A DNA stretch of 64,000 nucleotides from Corbicula japonica (GCA_038501625.1 JAZAYU010000012.1:11963338-12027337), one strand, 5' to 3'. Counted from the first letter of the stretch, positions 45,951 to 57,560 are shown. Notes: generated by a model from the sequence alone, not told the origin. Numbers and translations: made by a program.

Positions 45951-46760
45951 GTTCGAACCACGGCAGGCATGGTTTGGTTTTTGCTTCGGCACAGGACCTG
46001 ATAAAAACGTAAATCATTCGGGACAGCTGTAAAATAATCTTAAGGTTCGAACCACGGTATGGTTTGGTTTTTGCTTCGGCACAGGACCTGATATATACGT
46101 AAATCATTCGGGACAGCTGTAAAATTACCTTAAGGTTCGAACTACGTCATGGTTTGATATTTGCTTCGGCACAGGACCTGATAAAAAAACGTAAATGATA
46201 CGGACAGCTGTAAAATAATCTTAAGGTTCGAACCGCGACATGGTTTGATTTTTACTTTGGCACAGGACCTGATCAAAACGTAAATGATACGGACAGCTGT
46301 AAAATAATCTTAAGGTTCGAACCACGGCATGGTTTGATTTTTACTTCGGCACAGGACCTGATATATGCGTAAATGATACGGGACCGCTGTAAAATAACCC
46401 TAAGATTCGAACCACGGCATGGTTTGATTTTTGTTTCGCGCAGGACCTGATATATACGTAAATGATACGGGACAGCTGTAAAATAACCCTAAGATTCGAA
46501 CCACGGCATGGTTTGATTTTTGCTTCCGCACAGGACCTGATATATACGTAAATTATACGGACAGCTGTAAAATAATCTTTAGGTTCGAACCACGGCATGG
46601 TTAGATTTTTGCTTCGGCACAGGACCTGATATATAAGTAAATGATACCGGAGAGCTGTAAAATAACGTTAAGGTTTGAACCACGGCATGGCTTGATTTTT
46701 ACTTTGTTGGAGGTACTGATCAAAATAAAACTAAATGGTGTTTGACAGCTGTAAAAAGAG
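45951..46760 (+). repeat. ~90-bp satellite, nine copies
   Basis: TTCGAACC-type landmarks fall at 45951, 46045, 46135, 46226, 46315, 46405, 46494, 46583 and 46673, a period of 89-94 bp. Units share GGTTCGAACCACGGCATGG, TTTTTGCTTCGGCACAGG, ACCTGATATATACGTAAATG and GGACAGCTGTAAAATAA. Confidence 0.95.
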
Positions 46761-46829
46761 CATTCCCTAGCAAGGTTAGGCAAACTTGATCTGAGCCAAC
46801 TATTAATCTTCATAGGCAAAAGGTAATAA

Positions 46830-46895
46830 AACAGAGATTGGAGACCAGTCGCCATATCAGCCAATGATCTTTGGCCTATACCTATAGGACAGCTT
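46830..46895. repeat. Partial P1 MITE
   Basis: GAGATTGGAGACCAGTCGCC and TATCAGCCAATGATC match one arm and the centre of the P1 palindrome family. The other arm is missing. Confidence 0.5.
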
Positions 46896-47329
46896 ATCCA
46901 GGACATTTGAAATGAATGATGGTCAACTTATATGAACGTTGTGTCGCTGTGTCGGTTCAATTTCAAGATCAGCTAATTTCTTCTGTTGCAACCATTCTTC
47001 AGTTATTGATCGAATACCAACTTCAATTAAAGTTCACTGTGACCTTGACCTCTGATCACGACAAATGTATCGCAAAAGACATAATATCATCTGGCCAAAG
47101 ACATCCTTACTGTAGTGAATGAAGTTATGAAGTTCAAATTGTTGTTTAGTTATTGATCAGAAACTACTTTTAATAAGAGGTCTTTGTGACAATGACCTTT
47201 CACCTTTCAACCACAATGTATTCAAAGTAATCTATATTCAGTGATGTTAATATTTCTGATTCTTACTGGTTATCGCTCTTTTTACATATCAGCTTACTTA
47301 TATGCAGCCATCTCCACTACACAACTTCG
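46896..47329. other. No gene; fragment of dispersed repeat
   Basis: AGTTCACTGTGACCTTGACC at about 47030 belongs to the GTGACCTTGACCT repeat type seen at 8300. No exon is supported. Confidence 0.45.
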
Positions 47330-48495
47330 CCCTCTCCACCACGCCACTAAGCCATCTCCAACACGCCAATTCGCCACCTCCATCACATCACTATGCCACC
47401 TCCATCACACCTCTTTGCCATCTCCACCACGCCTCTTCGTCATAATCACCACGCCTCTTCCCCATCTCCGTCACGCCAGTTCGCCATCTCCAACGCTCCA
47501 CTTTAAAATATCCTCCGATTTTCAAATATATTTCAAACAATAAAGTCTTCACCTAGATTATAAACAAAAACATAATTATAGATATGTAGCAACTCTGTAA
47601 TAAAGGCTTACTTCGTAGCCATTTCTCTACCACGCAACTTCGCCATCTCCACCACGCTACTTCGCCATCTCCACCACGTCTCTTCGCCATCTCCACCACG
47701 CCTCTTCGCCATCTCCACCACGCCACTTCGCCATCTCTACCATGCAATTTCAACTCCACCACGCCTCTTCGCCATCTCCACAACACCTTTTCGCCATCTC
47801 CACCACGCCTCTTCACAATCTCCACCGATCAGAATTATGAATAAAGAACATATACAAAGGTAACAATTCTGCTATGAAGCCTTACTTAGCAGCCATCTTC
47901 ACGACGCCACTTCGCCATTTCCACCACGCCTTTTTTACAATCTCCACCATGCCATTTCGCCATCTCCACAACGCCACTTCGCCATCTCGCCACGCCTTTC
48001 ACCATCTCCACCACGCCACATCGCCATCTCCACCAAGGCAGTTCGCTATCTCCACCACGCCACTTCGCCATCTCCACGACGCCACTTCACCATCTCCACC
48101 ACGCCTTTTCGCCATCTCCACCACGACTTTTCGCCATCTTTACCACGCCTCTGACATCTCCGCCACGCCACTTCGCCACCTCCACCACGCCTATTCGCCA
48201 TCTACACCACGCCACTTCGCCATCTCTACCACGCCTCTGACATCTCCACCACGCCACATCGCCATCTCCACCACGCCACATCGCCATCTCCACCACGCCA
48301 CTTCACCATCTCGACCACGCCTTTTCGCCATCTCCACTACGCCTCTTCGCCATCTCCACCACGCCTTTTCGCCATCTCCACTACGCCACCTCCACCATGC
48401 CTGTTCGCCATCATTACCACGCCTCTGACATCTCCGCCACGCCACTTCGCCACCTCCACCACGCCTTTTCGCCATCTACACCATTTCTCTTCACA
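47330..48495 (+). repeat. 22-bp minisatellite in three blocks
   Basis: Units built on CACGCCACTTCGCCATCTCC (22-bp period) form blocks at about 47330-47505, 47620-47825 and 47890-48485. Spacers between the blocks are related to one another (TCAAATATATTTC, AACAAAAA, AACTCTGTAATAAAGGCTTAC-like), so the block plus spacer is itself repeated. Since 22 is not a multiple of three, translations cycle through three frames and stay open on both strands; the frames there are not genes. Confidence 0.92.
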
Positions 48496-49210
48496 AACTT
48501 CTCCGATCATCAAATATATTTCCAACTAGGAACTCTTCAAATAGATTTTTAACAAAAAAGAACAAATTCAAACGTCACAATTCTTACTGCCGGAAGAATT
48601 CTTCTGTAAGTCAAACTGCCATCTGGCTGCCGTGGATACGTCAAAACAGCGTGAATTAGTCAGTCTTGTATGTGACGAAACAAAGCCGTGTATGTGACTT
48701 CATTGCAAAAGCATTGAATAATATTTACTCCTGGAAAATAAAAATAACCGATTTCAAACCACATTACTGAAAAACCGACCGAGCTGTCTCCTGGCTGCCC
48801 TGGGTACATCAAAATACCGTAAATCAGTCAGACTTGGATGTGACGAAAACAATGCACGGTATGTGTTTCAAAACACACTAAAATGGCCGCATTACAAAAT
48901 TGCCGAAAAATAAAATAACTCATTTGTCCGCATAGTAAAACTGCCGAAAAATAAAATAACCGATATCGAACCAAAGTAAATCCCGACCGAGTTCTGAAGC
49001 ACGTGCATATGGTTTGTCTTCGGAAAGAAAATACCGGGACTGATTTTGTGAAGGAGGTATTTAACACTTATATTTCCATTCCCTTATTTATATTTATGTT
49101 CCTTATAATTTTTTAATGTTAGCATGGTTTTACTGATTTGTCTTGTTTTTTTATTTCATTTAATTTTCTTATAAGTTTTGGTTAATTTTATGATAGGTAA
49201 CCAAGATCAA
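48496..49210. other. No recognisable gene
   Basis: ATACGTCAAAACAGCGTGAA- and GTACATCAAAATACCGTAAA-like phrases (48637 and 48805) suggest a local ~170-bp duplication. Otherwise nothing is assignable. Confidence 0.45.
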
Positions 49211-49335
49211 AATGCAGAGACCGGAAACCAGTCTCAAAGCTCTAGCTTTAATTGGTCATTTTAGAGAGTGGTCTCAGATTCAACCAATCATCTGCTTAAG
49301 ATTAGAGACTTGTCTTCAATCTCAGTCTGATATTG
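49211..49335. mobile_element. P1 MITE, diverged copy
   Basis: The left part GAGACCGGAAACCAGTCTC and the right part TAGAGACTTGTCTTCAATCT form the arms, with AATTGGTCATTTTAGAG/CAACCAATCATCTG near the centre. It is the same family as 43094-43229, more diverged. Confidence 0.65.
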
Positions 49336-49821
49336 GGTTAAGATGTTCGTGCAGTAAGTTTAGCATTAAATGCAAAAAAAAACAAATAAACAATAACATA
49401 CTTTAGTAACTTCATTGTACAGTTTGGGTGCAAACATAAAATAAACAATCCGTTTATGGACTTCATTTCATTAACTGAAATTTTCTGCCCACCGTATGTT
49501 CCAATTTAGCCCCAACTGCTTACACCCACGCTGTACAACTGTTGGAAAACCCAACTACTCACCATGAGTGTAACGCTTGAATAAAGGAGCACTTCTGTCT
49601 TTCGTCCTTTGACCTTAACACTACAGGCTCTTTCTGATCTAAAAGACAACGATATTTGTATGTTTTTAAACATTTTGGACACAGCTTAGAGGAATTATGG
49701 TATTTTTGGACATAAAATATTTATTTTATAGGATTCTTATTTCAAACAATCTTTTTCCTCTCATCACAAAATGGGAACAACGTTTAGCCAGGTTACCGAC
49801 ACTACAAGTTGTACTCGTTCA

Positions 49822-50010
49822 AAGGTTATAAAGCTGAGAATGGAAACCAGTCTCAAATCTCAAGCATCTGATTGGCTGCAATGGCGACTGGTCGCCATTT
49901 CAACCAATCAGATACTTGAGATTTGAGATCTGATTGGCTGATTCGCCATTGCAGCCAATCAGATGCTTGAGATTTGAGACTGGTTTCCAATGTCAGTTTT
50001 ATAACATTCA
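49822..50010. mobile_element. P1 MITE with internal rearrangement
   Basis: The arms AAGGTTATAAAGCTGAGAAT and the complement of GGTTTCCAATGTCAGTTTTA are as in the intron 1 copy. The centre contains an extra partial arm (GAGATCTGATTGGCTGATTC), so the palindrome has been duplicated inside itself. Confidence 0.75.
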
Positions 50011-50059
50011 GCCCTGGCCACCTATGACAAAGACTATACGCTTGAACACGGCTCATGAT

Positions 50060-50180
50060 AATAAAACTCAAACTGAAGACAGTCTCAAATCACAAGCATC
50101 TGATTGGTTGAAATGGAGTTTGGTTCATTTCAGCCAATAAGATGCTTGAGATTTGAGACTTGTCTCCAATCTTTGGCTCA
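50060..50180. mobile_element. P1 MITE, third local copy
   Basis: The arms contain CAGTCTCAAATCACAAGCAT and ATGCTTGAGATTTGAGACTT around a TTGGTTGAAATGGAG/CATTTCAGCCAA centre. It lies only 50 bp from the preceding copy. Confidence 0.7.
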
Positions 50181-51911
50181 AAATAGTGCTTTGAGCTATT
50201 TTAACACGGTGGCATCATTCCAGTCGAATCAGGAATATAGCGAAACTCGTTAAAAAAAATACGCAGTCCCGGTACAATGCTGCTTCTCCTTGAAATCGTA
50301 ACATATCAAAATAACGTGTCAGAAATCTCCTGATTCCCGCGCTTTGAACGAATTGCGTTTTTGTTTGAAATGTCCGATTGCTCTTCTGTTCTGATAAACA
50401 CGCAAAAAACACGACTTTTCACGCCGCCATTTTAAATCAACCGAGTATACGTTCGCCATGTTCATGCCTTAAACCTCTTACCAAATTGGCCCAGTACGGG
50501 ATTTAATGGACTTGTACTCTAAGGGAGACCAACATACCAGTCTTATAACTAAACGATTCTACAATAACTATAAGCTTACATTGTATCCCCGCATTTCTCG
50601 CCGGTCTTCTACATCATTCATTTGCAGAACAAACCAAGCACCAAGGTCACATCTTAAACCATAATTGGAAGTACCGGTAGATTCTGCAAAAAATATCTTT
50701 ATTGGTCTTAAAACACACATGAACTATTTCGAATGCCTCGTAAAATTCAATTATTCTTAAAAACAAGAATGAAATACCATACCTTATAGACGGCATTCCG
50801 GATAAAAGCTGCGAATGTCCGAAATTCCGAATTCAAAAGAAGCCGGACACTTTCTGAGCGTTGCTGCTTCAAAATGTCCGAAATTTAATCGTACATACCG
50901 TAATTTCTTGAAGATGTTCTTCATTTATACATCTTCAATTACATTAAATAGCATTTTAATCCATTGTTTTCCGAGTGTTTGTTAAACAGTTCAGAACATA
51001 TAGAGAAGACTGGTGCAGTAGATGCAAAAATCAGAATTAGGAAAAGAAGGGAGTAAACCGTTGACAATCCTCGAAATGCTGACTCAAAATGACGGCTGAA
51101 AAATTACCCTAAATACCGATGTGCCAGGCCGCTAACTTCACACATCTAATTGTTTATGCAGTATATATCGTAATCATTTCGAACTGATGCGTTAAATTTA
51201 CCGTCATCCTTCTCATAATTTGAAATAGTATTGTGTAGTTGAATTTCAGATATTTATTTATGTATTAATCCAAGCGTTATTTGCATTTATTAGTTGTTTA
51301 TGTTTTATTAGTTGTTTACGTTATGTTAAACTTCGTGCTTTACTGTCAAAGAAATATTGCAATAAACAGAATAAAGATAAAAAGACAGCGTATTTCTTGA
51401 TTTTATTCACGTGTAATTAGCACATTTATAAATAATAAAAACATAAGCACATCTAAACATACAACACATCAAGACATAACAACACCACAGCAAATATAAA
51501 GTCCTTAGTCTTTGCTTTACTCCTTATATAGGCCCTATAATATCCAGTCAGTCACTAATCTTCAACATCCAAATCCATCTGCACTGATTTACAGTTCTTA
51601 TTAAGAAAGATTATCACAGATTACATTTTGCCAGTTTCTTGTTAACAGACTTTGTGAAGTACTTCCAGACATCAGATGACGATGTGGGAGGCATATTGAA
51701 TGATATTTAGATCGTGATGATAACAGCAATTAAGACTCAAGGAAAGTGAGAAAGATCACACGTCGGCAGAGTATTTTAAAAGGATGAGGTTATTTTATTT
51801 TCAATCTTTTAATCTGATTGGATAGTAATTCAACAAGATTGAGAAAGATTGGGAATGACTGGATATTTTAATCGACAAATCATATTCGTCTTTTTGCAAG
51901 TCATTAACTTT
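50181..51911. other. No recognisable gene
   Basis: AT-rich sequence. The minus-strand frame at 50215-50412 has no recognisable features. Nothing else is supported. Confidence 0.4.
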
Positions 51912-52092
51912 TAAGTATTAACTATTAAGATGTCAATTATACCAATTAACTAATCAAAAGAACGCGGTCTGGTATATGTATCTTCAAGGGTCCCAAAGTT
52001 TTTAGTATTAACTATTAAGCTGTCAATTATACCAATCAACTAAACAAAAGAACGCGGACGTGTGTATGTTTCTTCAAGGGTCCCAAATCATC
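51912..52092 (+). repeat. ~90-bp tandem duplication
   Basis: TATTAACTATTAAG starts at 51916 and 52006. Both units continue TGTCAATTATACCAAT, AAAAGAACGCGG and CTTCAAGGGTCCCAAA with few changes. Confidence 0.9.
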
Positions 52093-52434
52093 ATTGTACA
52101 AACAATCAATTAACACGTCTTTTGTCAACCTTGCTGGGACCTCCTGGCCGAGTTTCGCCTGAGGCAACCTGTCACCTGTCAACAGAGAGATTTGTATAGA
52201 CAATTATCAGCGTGTTTTAAGGAAATTTACCGGAGTTAGTTAAATTTTACATAACTTTGAAACATTCAAAAATCAAAAATATTGATTTTGAATAAAAACG
52301 AAAAGTAAAGTATCCGGATACTTGAACAGTATTCGGATATGATCTTACTATTCGGATATTCGGGTATCCGGATAACTGTTCCCATAAATTATTTGTGAAG
52401 TTCTTCTGTTAGCGGATTGTGAGCCTGGCCCCTA

Positions 52435-52565
52435 TATCAAAAAACTGAGACCGGTAACCAGTCTCAAATCGTAGACATCTTACTGGTTGAAATTAAGACC
52501 AGTCTGCAAATTGACCAATCATAGGCTACATCACTGAGACTGGTCTCCAGTCGCAGTTTTAATAT
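52435..52565. mobile_element. P1 MITE, diverged copy
   Basis: The ends AAAACTGAGACCGGTAACCA and GAGACTGGTCTCCAGTCGCA are inverted copies. The centre (GGTTGAAATTAAGACC/AATTGACCAATC) is decayed. Confidence 0.65.
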
Positions 52566-53090
52566 CATATTAAGAATTTTCATTCAGAGGATGAAAGCAA
52601 AACTAGACATTGCTAGGTTGTCCGAGCTGTCCTGATTTGGTTCTAAGGCGATTCCCTTACCCAAACTGAACGGGTTAACATTGTTAGTAACTTGGTCATG
52701 TTTTTAATTGGTAATATACTTGTAATTGTTATCTTATTTGGTAGAAAAGTTTATACTTCGATCAACCTGACCATTGCAGTCCAAGGTTAAAACAAGTATA
52801 TGTACATTCGCAACCGTTGTGAGATTCGAACTTGCGAACTTCGCGGATCAATTAAAACCCATGCTACAGCTTTCCTTCTCCACTTTGATAAGTTTATTAA
52901 GTATAAAGATGAACTTCACAAATAAACATTTCACAAACATCACAAACATCACACAATCCATCACCTACATGTACATTTAACAACAGTCTATATTATTTCT
53001 TTTGACATTTTGTACAGTATGTGAGATAAAATTAAGATAGAGTTGCAAGGGCACACGCAAAAGAGAAGAGTTAAAGAATGAATTGAATGT
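52566..53090. other. No recognisable gene
   Basis: The plus-strand frame at 52774-52980 has no domain. ACAAACATCACAAACATCAC near 52933 is simple repeat. Confidence 0.4.
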
Positions 53091-53245
53091 GATATAAAGG
53101 TCAATTCGAATGAATTCCGGAAATTTTCAATGCGAGAGGTTTGGTAGATTTTGTCAACGTGTCCTGTACAGTGCGGTGAATGAATGGTATTTTGAATTCC
53201 GGAAATTTTCAATGAGAGAGGTTCGATAGATTTTTCAATGTTTAT
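53091..53245 (+). repeat. Duplicated ~98-bp segment
   Basis: GAATTCCGGAAATTTTCAATG occurs at about 53112 and 53195 in closely matching context (GAGAGGTTTGGTAGATTTT and GAGAGGTTCGATAGATTTT). Confidence 0.75.
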
Positions 53246-53304
53246 TGAGCATAATTTACTGCATAGTTAAGTTCCCTTACGCACATTACATTAACATCGG
53301 TATT

Positions 53305-54560
53305 TAAAGTTTTCGAAGCCTGGCGGCCTAGCGGCCTGGCGGCCTAAACTTAAAATTTATCATAATTTATGTTTATCTTAAAAATGTCTTAAAATCGATT
53401 TTTACGGCATGCAATGTACATTTCAGGGATGATTAAGTGAAATATCAACAAAAACTAGCTTTTTTTTCAGTTTTCGAAGCCTGGCGGCCTAGCGGCCTAG
53501 CGGCCTGGCGGCCTAAACTTAAAATTTATCATAATTTTTGTTTATCTTAAAAATGTCTTGAAATCGATTTTTACGGCATGCAATGTACATTTCAGGGATG
53601 ATTAAGTGAAATATCAACAAAAACTAGCTGTGTTTTTTTTTTTAAGTTTTCGAAGCCTGGCGGCCTAGCGGCCTGGCGGCCTGGCGTCCTGGCGGCCTAA
53701 ACTTGAAATTTATCATAATTTATGTTTATCTTAAAAATGTCTTGAAGTCGATTTTTACAGCATGCAATGTACATTTCAGGGATGATTAAGTGAAATATCA
53801 ACAAAAACTAGCTTTTATTTTTTTTAAGTTTTCGAAGCCTGGCGGCCTGGCGGCCTAGCGGCCTAGCGGCCTGGCGGCCTAAACTTAAAATTTATCATAA
53901 TTTATGTTTATCTTCAAAATGTCTTGAAATCGATTTTTACAGCATGCAATGTACATTTCAGGGATGATTAAGTGAAATATCAACAAAAACTAGCTTTGAT
54001 TTTTTTTTAAGTTTTTGAAGCCTGGCGGCCTAGGGGCCTGGCGGCCTAAACTTAAAATTTATCATAATTTTTGTTTATCTTAAAAATGTCTTGAAATCGA
54101 TTTTTACAGCATGCAATGAACATTTTAGGGATGATTAAGTGAAATATCAACAAAAACTAGCTTTGATTTTTTTCAGTTTTAGAAGCCTGGCGGCCTGGCG
54201 ACCTAGCGGCCTGGCGGCCTAAACTTTAAATTTATCGTAATTTATGTTTATCTTAAAAATGTCTTGAAATCGATTTTCAACGCATGCAATGTACATTTTA
54301 GGGATGATTAAGTAAAATATCAACAAAAACTAGCTTTGATTTTTTTAAGTTATCGAAGCCTGGCGGCCTAGCGGCCTGGCGGCCTAAACTTAAAATTTAT
54401 CATAATTTTTGTTTATCTGAAAAATGTATTGAAATCAATTTTTTCAGCATGTAATGTACACTTAAGGGATGATTAAGAAAAATATTCACAAAAACTAGCT
54501 TTGATATTTTTTTCGAGGCCTATCGGCCTAAACTTAATATTTATCATAATTTATGTTTAT
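53305..54560 (+). repeat. Eight-copy tandem repeat with nested GGCCT repeat
   Basis: Units start TTTTCGAAGCCTGGCGGCC near 53309, 53470, 53646, 53828, 54011, 54176, 54349 and 54511. Spacing ranges from about 161 to 183 bp. Much of the variation comes from an inner repeat of GCGGCCTA/GCGGCCTG blocks (two to five copies). The remainder is well conserved (ATTTATCATAATTTATGTTT, GGGATGATTAAGTGAAATA, CAACAAAAACTAGCTTT). Confidence 0.95.
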
Positions 54561-54689
54561 CTTAAAAACGAAGTTTTTTTATTTATTTGAATCGCTTTAG
54601 TTGAATTTCCTCAGGTCTGCAGAACAATATTAAGATCTCGTTATTGCGAGTGGAACGGTAAAACATGATTACTGATCATTAAATTGCGG

Positions 54690-54810
54690 AAATATAGAAC
54701 GAATACCTAACTAACTGCTGGCAGTGGATTCGATCTCATTAGGGTATTTGCTGTCAGTGTAGAGCGAATAACCAAATCACCACTGGCAGTGGATTCGATC
54801 TCATTGGGAT
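54690..54810 (+). repeat. Short direct duplication
   Basis: GGCAGTGGATTCGATCTCAT occurs at about 54719 and 54787, each preceded by AACTGCT or ACCACT. Confidence 0.75.
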
Positions 54811-54959
54811 AACAACAAGAACTAGCTTTGGGACAAAACATTTCTTTCGTTTATTTGGCTTGCAGTTAGAATTGAAAAGATGCAGCACAAATATTTTGCT
54901 CTAGAAACCGGAAGCAGACATAAATTGAGATATTTTTCTCGATTTTTTTCGCTTGCGCG

Positions 54960-55150
54960 ACCATTGTAGATCAAGATCAGCCGGCACATCCTGATAGGAT
55001 CTGCATTGGTCTCATTTTGGTCAGAAATAACCTAATGAATCAAAAAGCGAACAGTTCAGATCCTGATCAGATGGCACGAGTGTTCCGGCTGGTCTGGATC
55101 TAAACTGTTCGCCCTAGCAAAAAAGGTGTATCTATACAGGAAAGGGTTAA
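54960..55150 (+). repeat. Dispersed ~200-bp repeat R3, copy 3
   Basis: Contains GATCAAGATCAGCCGGCAC, TTTTGGTCAGAAATAACC, AAAAAGCGAACAGTTCAGAT, GGTCTGGATCTAAACTGTTC and AGGAAAGGGTTAA. The block order is the same as at 25405-25615. Confidence 0.8.
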
Positions 55151-55870
55151 GTTTTTGTTAACAATACAATCACTGTATATAAACCGATTGTATAATCTAC
55201 CGGATATAGCGAGCTGATTGTCACAAAAACATTATAGACAATTCAAAAGTGAGTGGAGTTTTTATATTTTGTAATTAAAAATCAAATCGACATATGTTTT
55301 ACGGGCGATTGTTGAAGTCCTTTTTATGAATGATAATGTTTCCCATTGTATACAATACACTTTTGAAAATATAGCTCAAGTCACTCACACAAAGTACAGT
55401 TTGCACTGTGTACTGTTCCAAAATCAATGTAAATGTTTATATTGTAACATTTTTGGAGACGTATTTTCTTGCTTACGATGATGTAACTAACATATGAGTT
55501 TTATTCTTACAATAATCATATTGCTGTATCTCATCAATTAACCATTAATACATTACACCAAACTTACAAGCAGGTTCGACCCAGACTCTATCATTTATTG
55601 AACAACTTAACTTAATCTTTTGTATTTATATCGTGATCTGTATGTATCAGTTATATAGATTGCTTAAAGATGGATTCAATATATTTTGCCTGCGATAAGA
55701 ACAATTACTTGAATTAAAAAGCATTATTTACATGTAAGTACTACGTACAGAAAAATGATACGTAATAAAATATAAAGGTCTCGCTGCCTTTACATACTTC
55801 GGTGACACGAAACAATTTGATCGGTCTGACTTCAATAATAAGTGTACTTAACAAACCATGGGAAGTATCG
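55151..55870. other. No recognisable gene
   Basis: AT-rich DNA. Part of the minus-strand frame at 55741-55986 reads into the adjoining foldback and is not a gene. Confidence 0.4.
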
Positions 55871-56066
55871 CTGTCCTGAGTGCGAGACCACGAAAACGCG
55901 AAAACACGATGCGAGAACGCGAAACAACAATGCGAGATCGCGAAACAACGATGCGATAACGCGATCTTAATATTGCCTTCTCGCATCTTACTTTCGCGTT
56001 CTCGATTCGTGTTTTTGCGTTCTCACATCGTCTTTTCGCGTTTTCGTGGTCTCGCCCTCAGGACAG
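55871..56066. mobile_element. CpG-rich foldback, hairpin 1
   Basis: The ends CTGTCCTGAG and CTCAGGACAG are inverted. Inside, GCGAGACCACGAAAACGCGA faces CGCGTTTTCGTGGTCTCGC. The arms carry many CGCGAAAA/ACGATGCGAGAACGCG motifs, far richer in CpG than the surroundings. No coding potential. Confidence 0.8.
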
Positions 56067-56215
56067 AGAGACCACGAAACGCGAAAACACGATGCGAGAA
56101 CGAAGAAGTACAATGCGAGGGCGCGATATTAATATCGCGTTCTTGCATCTACTTTCGCGACATCGCATCGTGTATTTGCGATCTGGGATCGTGTTTTCGC
56201 GTTTTCGTGTTCTTG
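56067..56215. mobile_element. CpG-rich foldback, hairpin 2
   Basis: Directly after hairpin 1, AGAGACCACGAAACGCGAAA faces CGCGTTTTCGTGTTCTTGC, with GCGATATTAATATCGCG at the centre. It is a related, slightly diverged second palindrome, so the element is a tandem pair. Confidence 0.8.
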
Positions 56216-56399
56216 CCCAAGAGGTCGACAGGAAGTGTCAAAGAAAATTTGGGTCATAGAAACCTTCTGAAACAACAGATTTATGAAAACTGGGATCCTT
56301 GGTCAAAAGAGAATTTGCACCTCCAGTAACATCTGAATTCGGAGTAATGGAATCTTGAACAAGAAGAGAACTGGAACCCTTCTATGTTGTTGTATTGTT

Positions 56400-56450
56400 C
56401 CTGAGCTCTGTAGACTGCCTACTAGCTCTGTAGACTGCCTACTAGAGTAG
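56400..56450 (+). repeat. 22-bp duplication
   Basis: AGCTCTGTAGACTGCCTACT occurs twice in tandem. Confidence 0.85.
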
Positions 56451-56769
56451 AGAAATTAATTAGATATCTCTGAGCTGGGACTCAATTACCGGTTTAATTT
56501 GACATCTAGAACTATTTAGGTGGTTCTGCGAGTACTAGGAGGAGACCAATTTTGAGAAAAGCGTTTATTCTGTCTTAAGATCTCTATCACCGGCAGGTTT
56601 TGTCTATAACCCGGTGTGTGCTGAGGAAAAACAGGTTTCAACCCCATATGTTTCAATGTCTATTGCCACAGTTGCCTCGCTGTTTCAATGTGATTCTCTA
56701 GATTTCGTATAGTTTTTGAAGACTTAGATTAGGCTTTTTAACCCTGTGCAGATTGGAGAAGTAACGGAA

Positions 56770-57400
56770 GGGAGTTATTAGTAATTCAAACCTTCGCATG
56801 AAGAATTCTGTCTTGTCCCTTACCATCTTCGCGTCGAACTGTGTACAATATAATCTCAGGATATGGCAATATACAGTTTGGGCTCCTAATGATCTGCAAG
56901 CGTGTGATTTCTCTCAAAATGAACTTGAAGGACCAGTACCCTTTCGTTGACCTCATGTGTGGAGGCACTGGCCTTGCTGTCAAATGTAGCTTCTTCCGTG
57001 CACCCTGTTTTGCGGAGGCCTATGCAGCAAGCTTGTAAGCATACTGCAAGCGATTCTGCATGTAACCATGAGGTCAACTGAGCATTCACGAGTGCGGTAC
57101 CCAAAAGGCATACAAAACAAGCCGAAGGCGGAACCCAAACATTAATAAATGGGGCAAAACCCTATCGCGTTACTTTAAGTGACAATGCATGCCTGGGCAA
57201 TGGGGCCTATGAACTAATTCCATTTAGATTACCGGTCTGTCTATAATGTCCATGCACCTTAATAAGTGTCTGATTGAATCCTTTGGCTGGATTGCCCATG
57301 GGATGGTACGTAGTGGTTACATAGGAAGCTTTAGGACTTTTTAAATGACCTTTTTACAAAAATGCGGCCCTGGTCACTGAACAGCCCCTCAAGAAAGAAG
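56770..57400 (-). pseudogene. Ty3/gypsy integrase relic
   Basis: On the minus strand LFSDQGRIFVKRSFKK (about 57385-57335) is followed in another frame by TTTYHPMGNPAKGFNQTLIK (about 57325-57260). These are the S-D-x-G and T-x-Y-H-P-x-x-N signatures of the retroviral-type integrase core of Ty3/gypsy elements, which inserts element DNA into the host. Further down, YTVRREDGKGQDRILHAKV (about 56850) could be the C-terminal GPY/F-like part ending in the usual (I/V)-L-H motif. Frameshifts and stops make it dead. Flanking LTRs were not identified. Confidence 0.65.
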
Positions 57401-57429
57401 TAAAACCTACATAAATGTTTATAAATGGA

Positions 57430-57560
57430 TTTAGCTGTTTTCTGAGCGGTCTGATTTCTACAAAGCACGGTCTGAGTATACTGAGAAATGGATTTTTGAG
57501 TGTGGCGATTCCTGATATGCATATATTGCTTTTTTGTAATGACAAGGACATGCTCAAAGC
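57430..57560 (+). repeat. Dispersed repeat R1-related segment
   Basis: GAGTGTGGCGATTCCTGATA, then TGCATATATTGC, matches the reverse complement of 40955-40990. The frames here on both strands are repeat-derived. Confidence 0.6.

Noticed and set aside
47874..48428. 184-residue plus-strand frame and overlapping minus-strand Trp/Arg/Gly-rich frames
   Set aside because: They are by-products of the 22-bp minisatellite, open in several frames on both strands.
56886..57104. Stand-alone cysteine-rich small protein
   Set aside because: It lies within the gypsy integrase relic, is open on both strands, and has no start or splice support.
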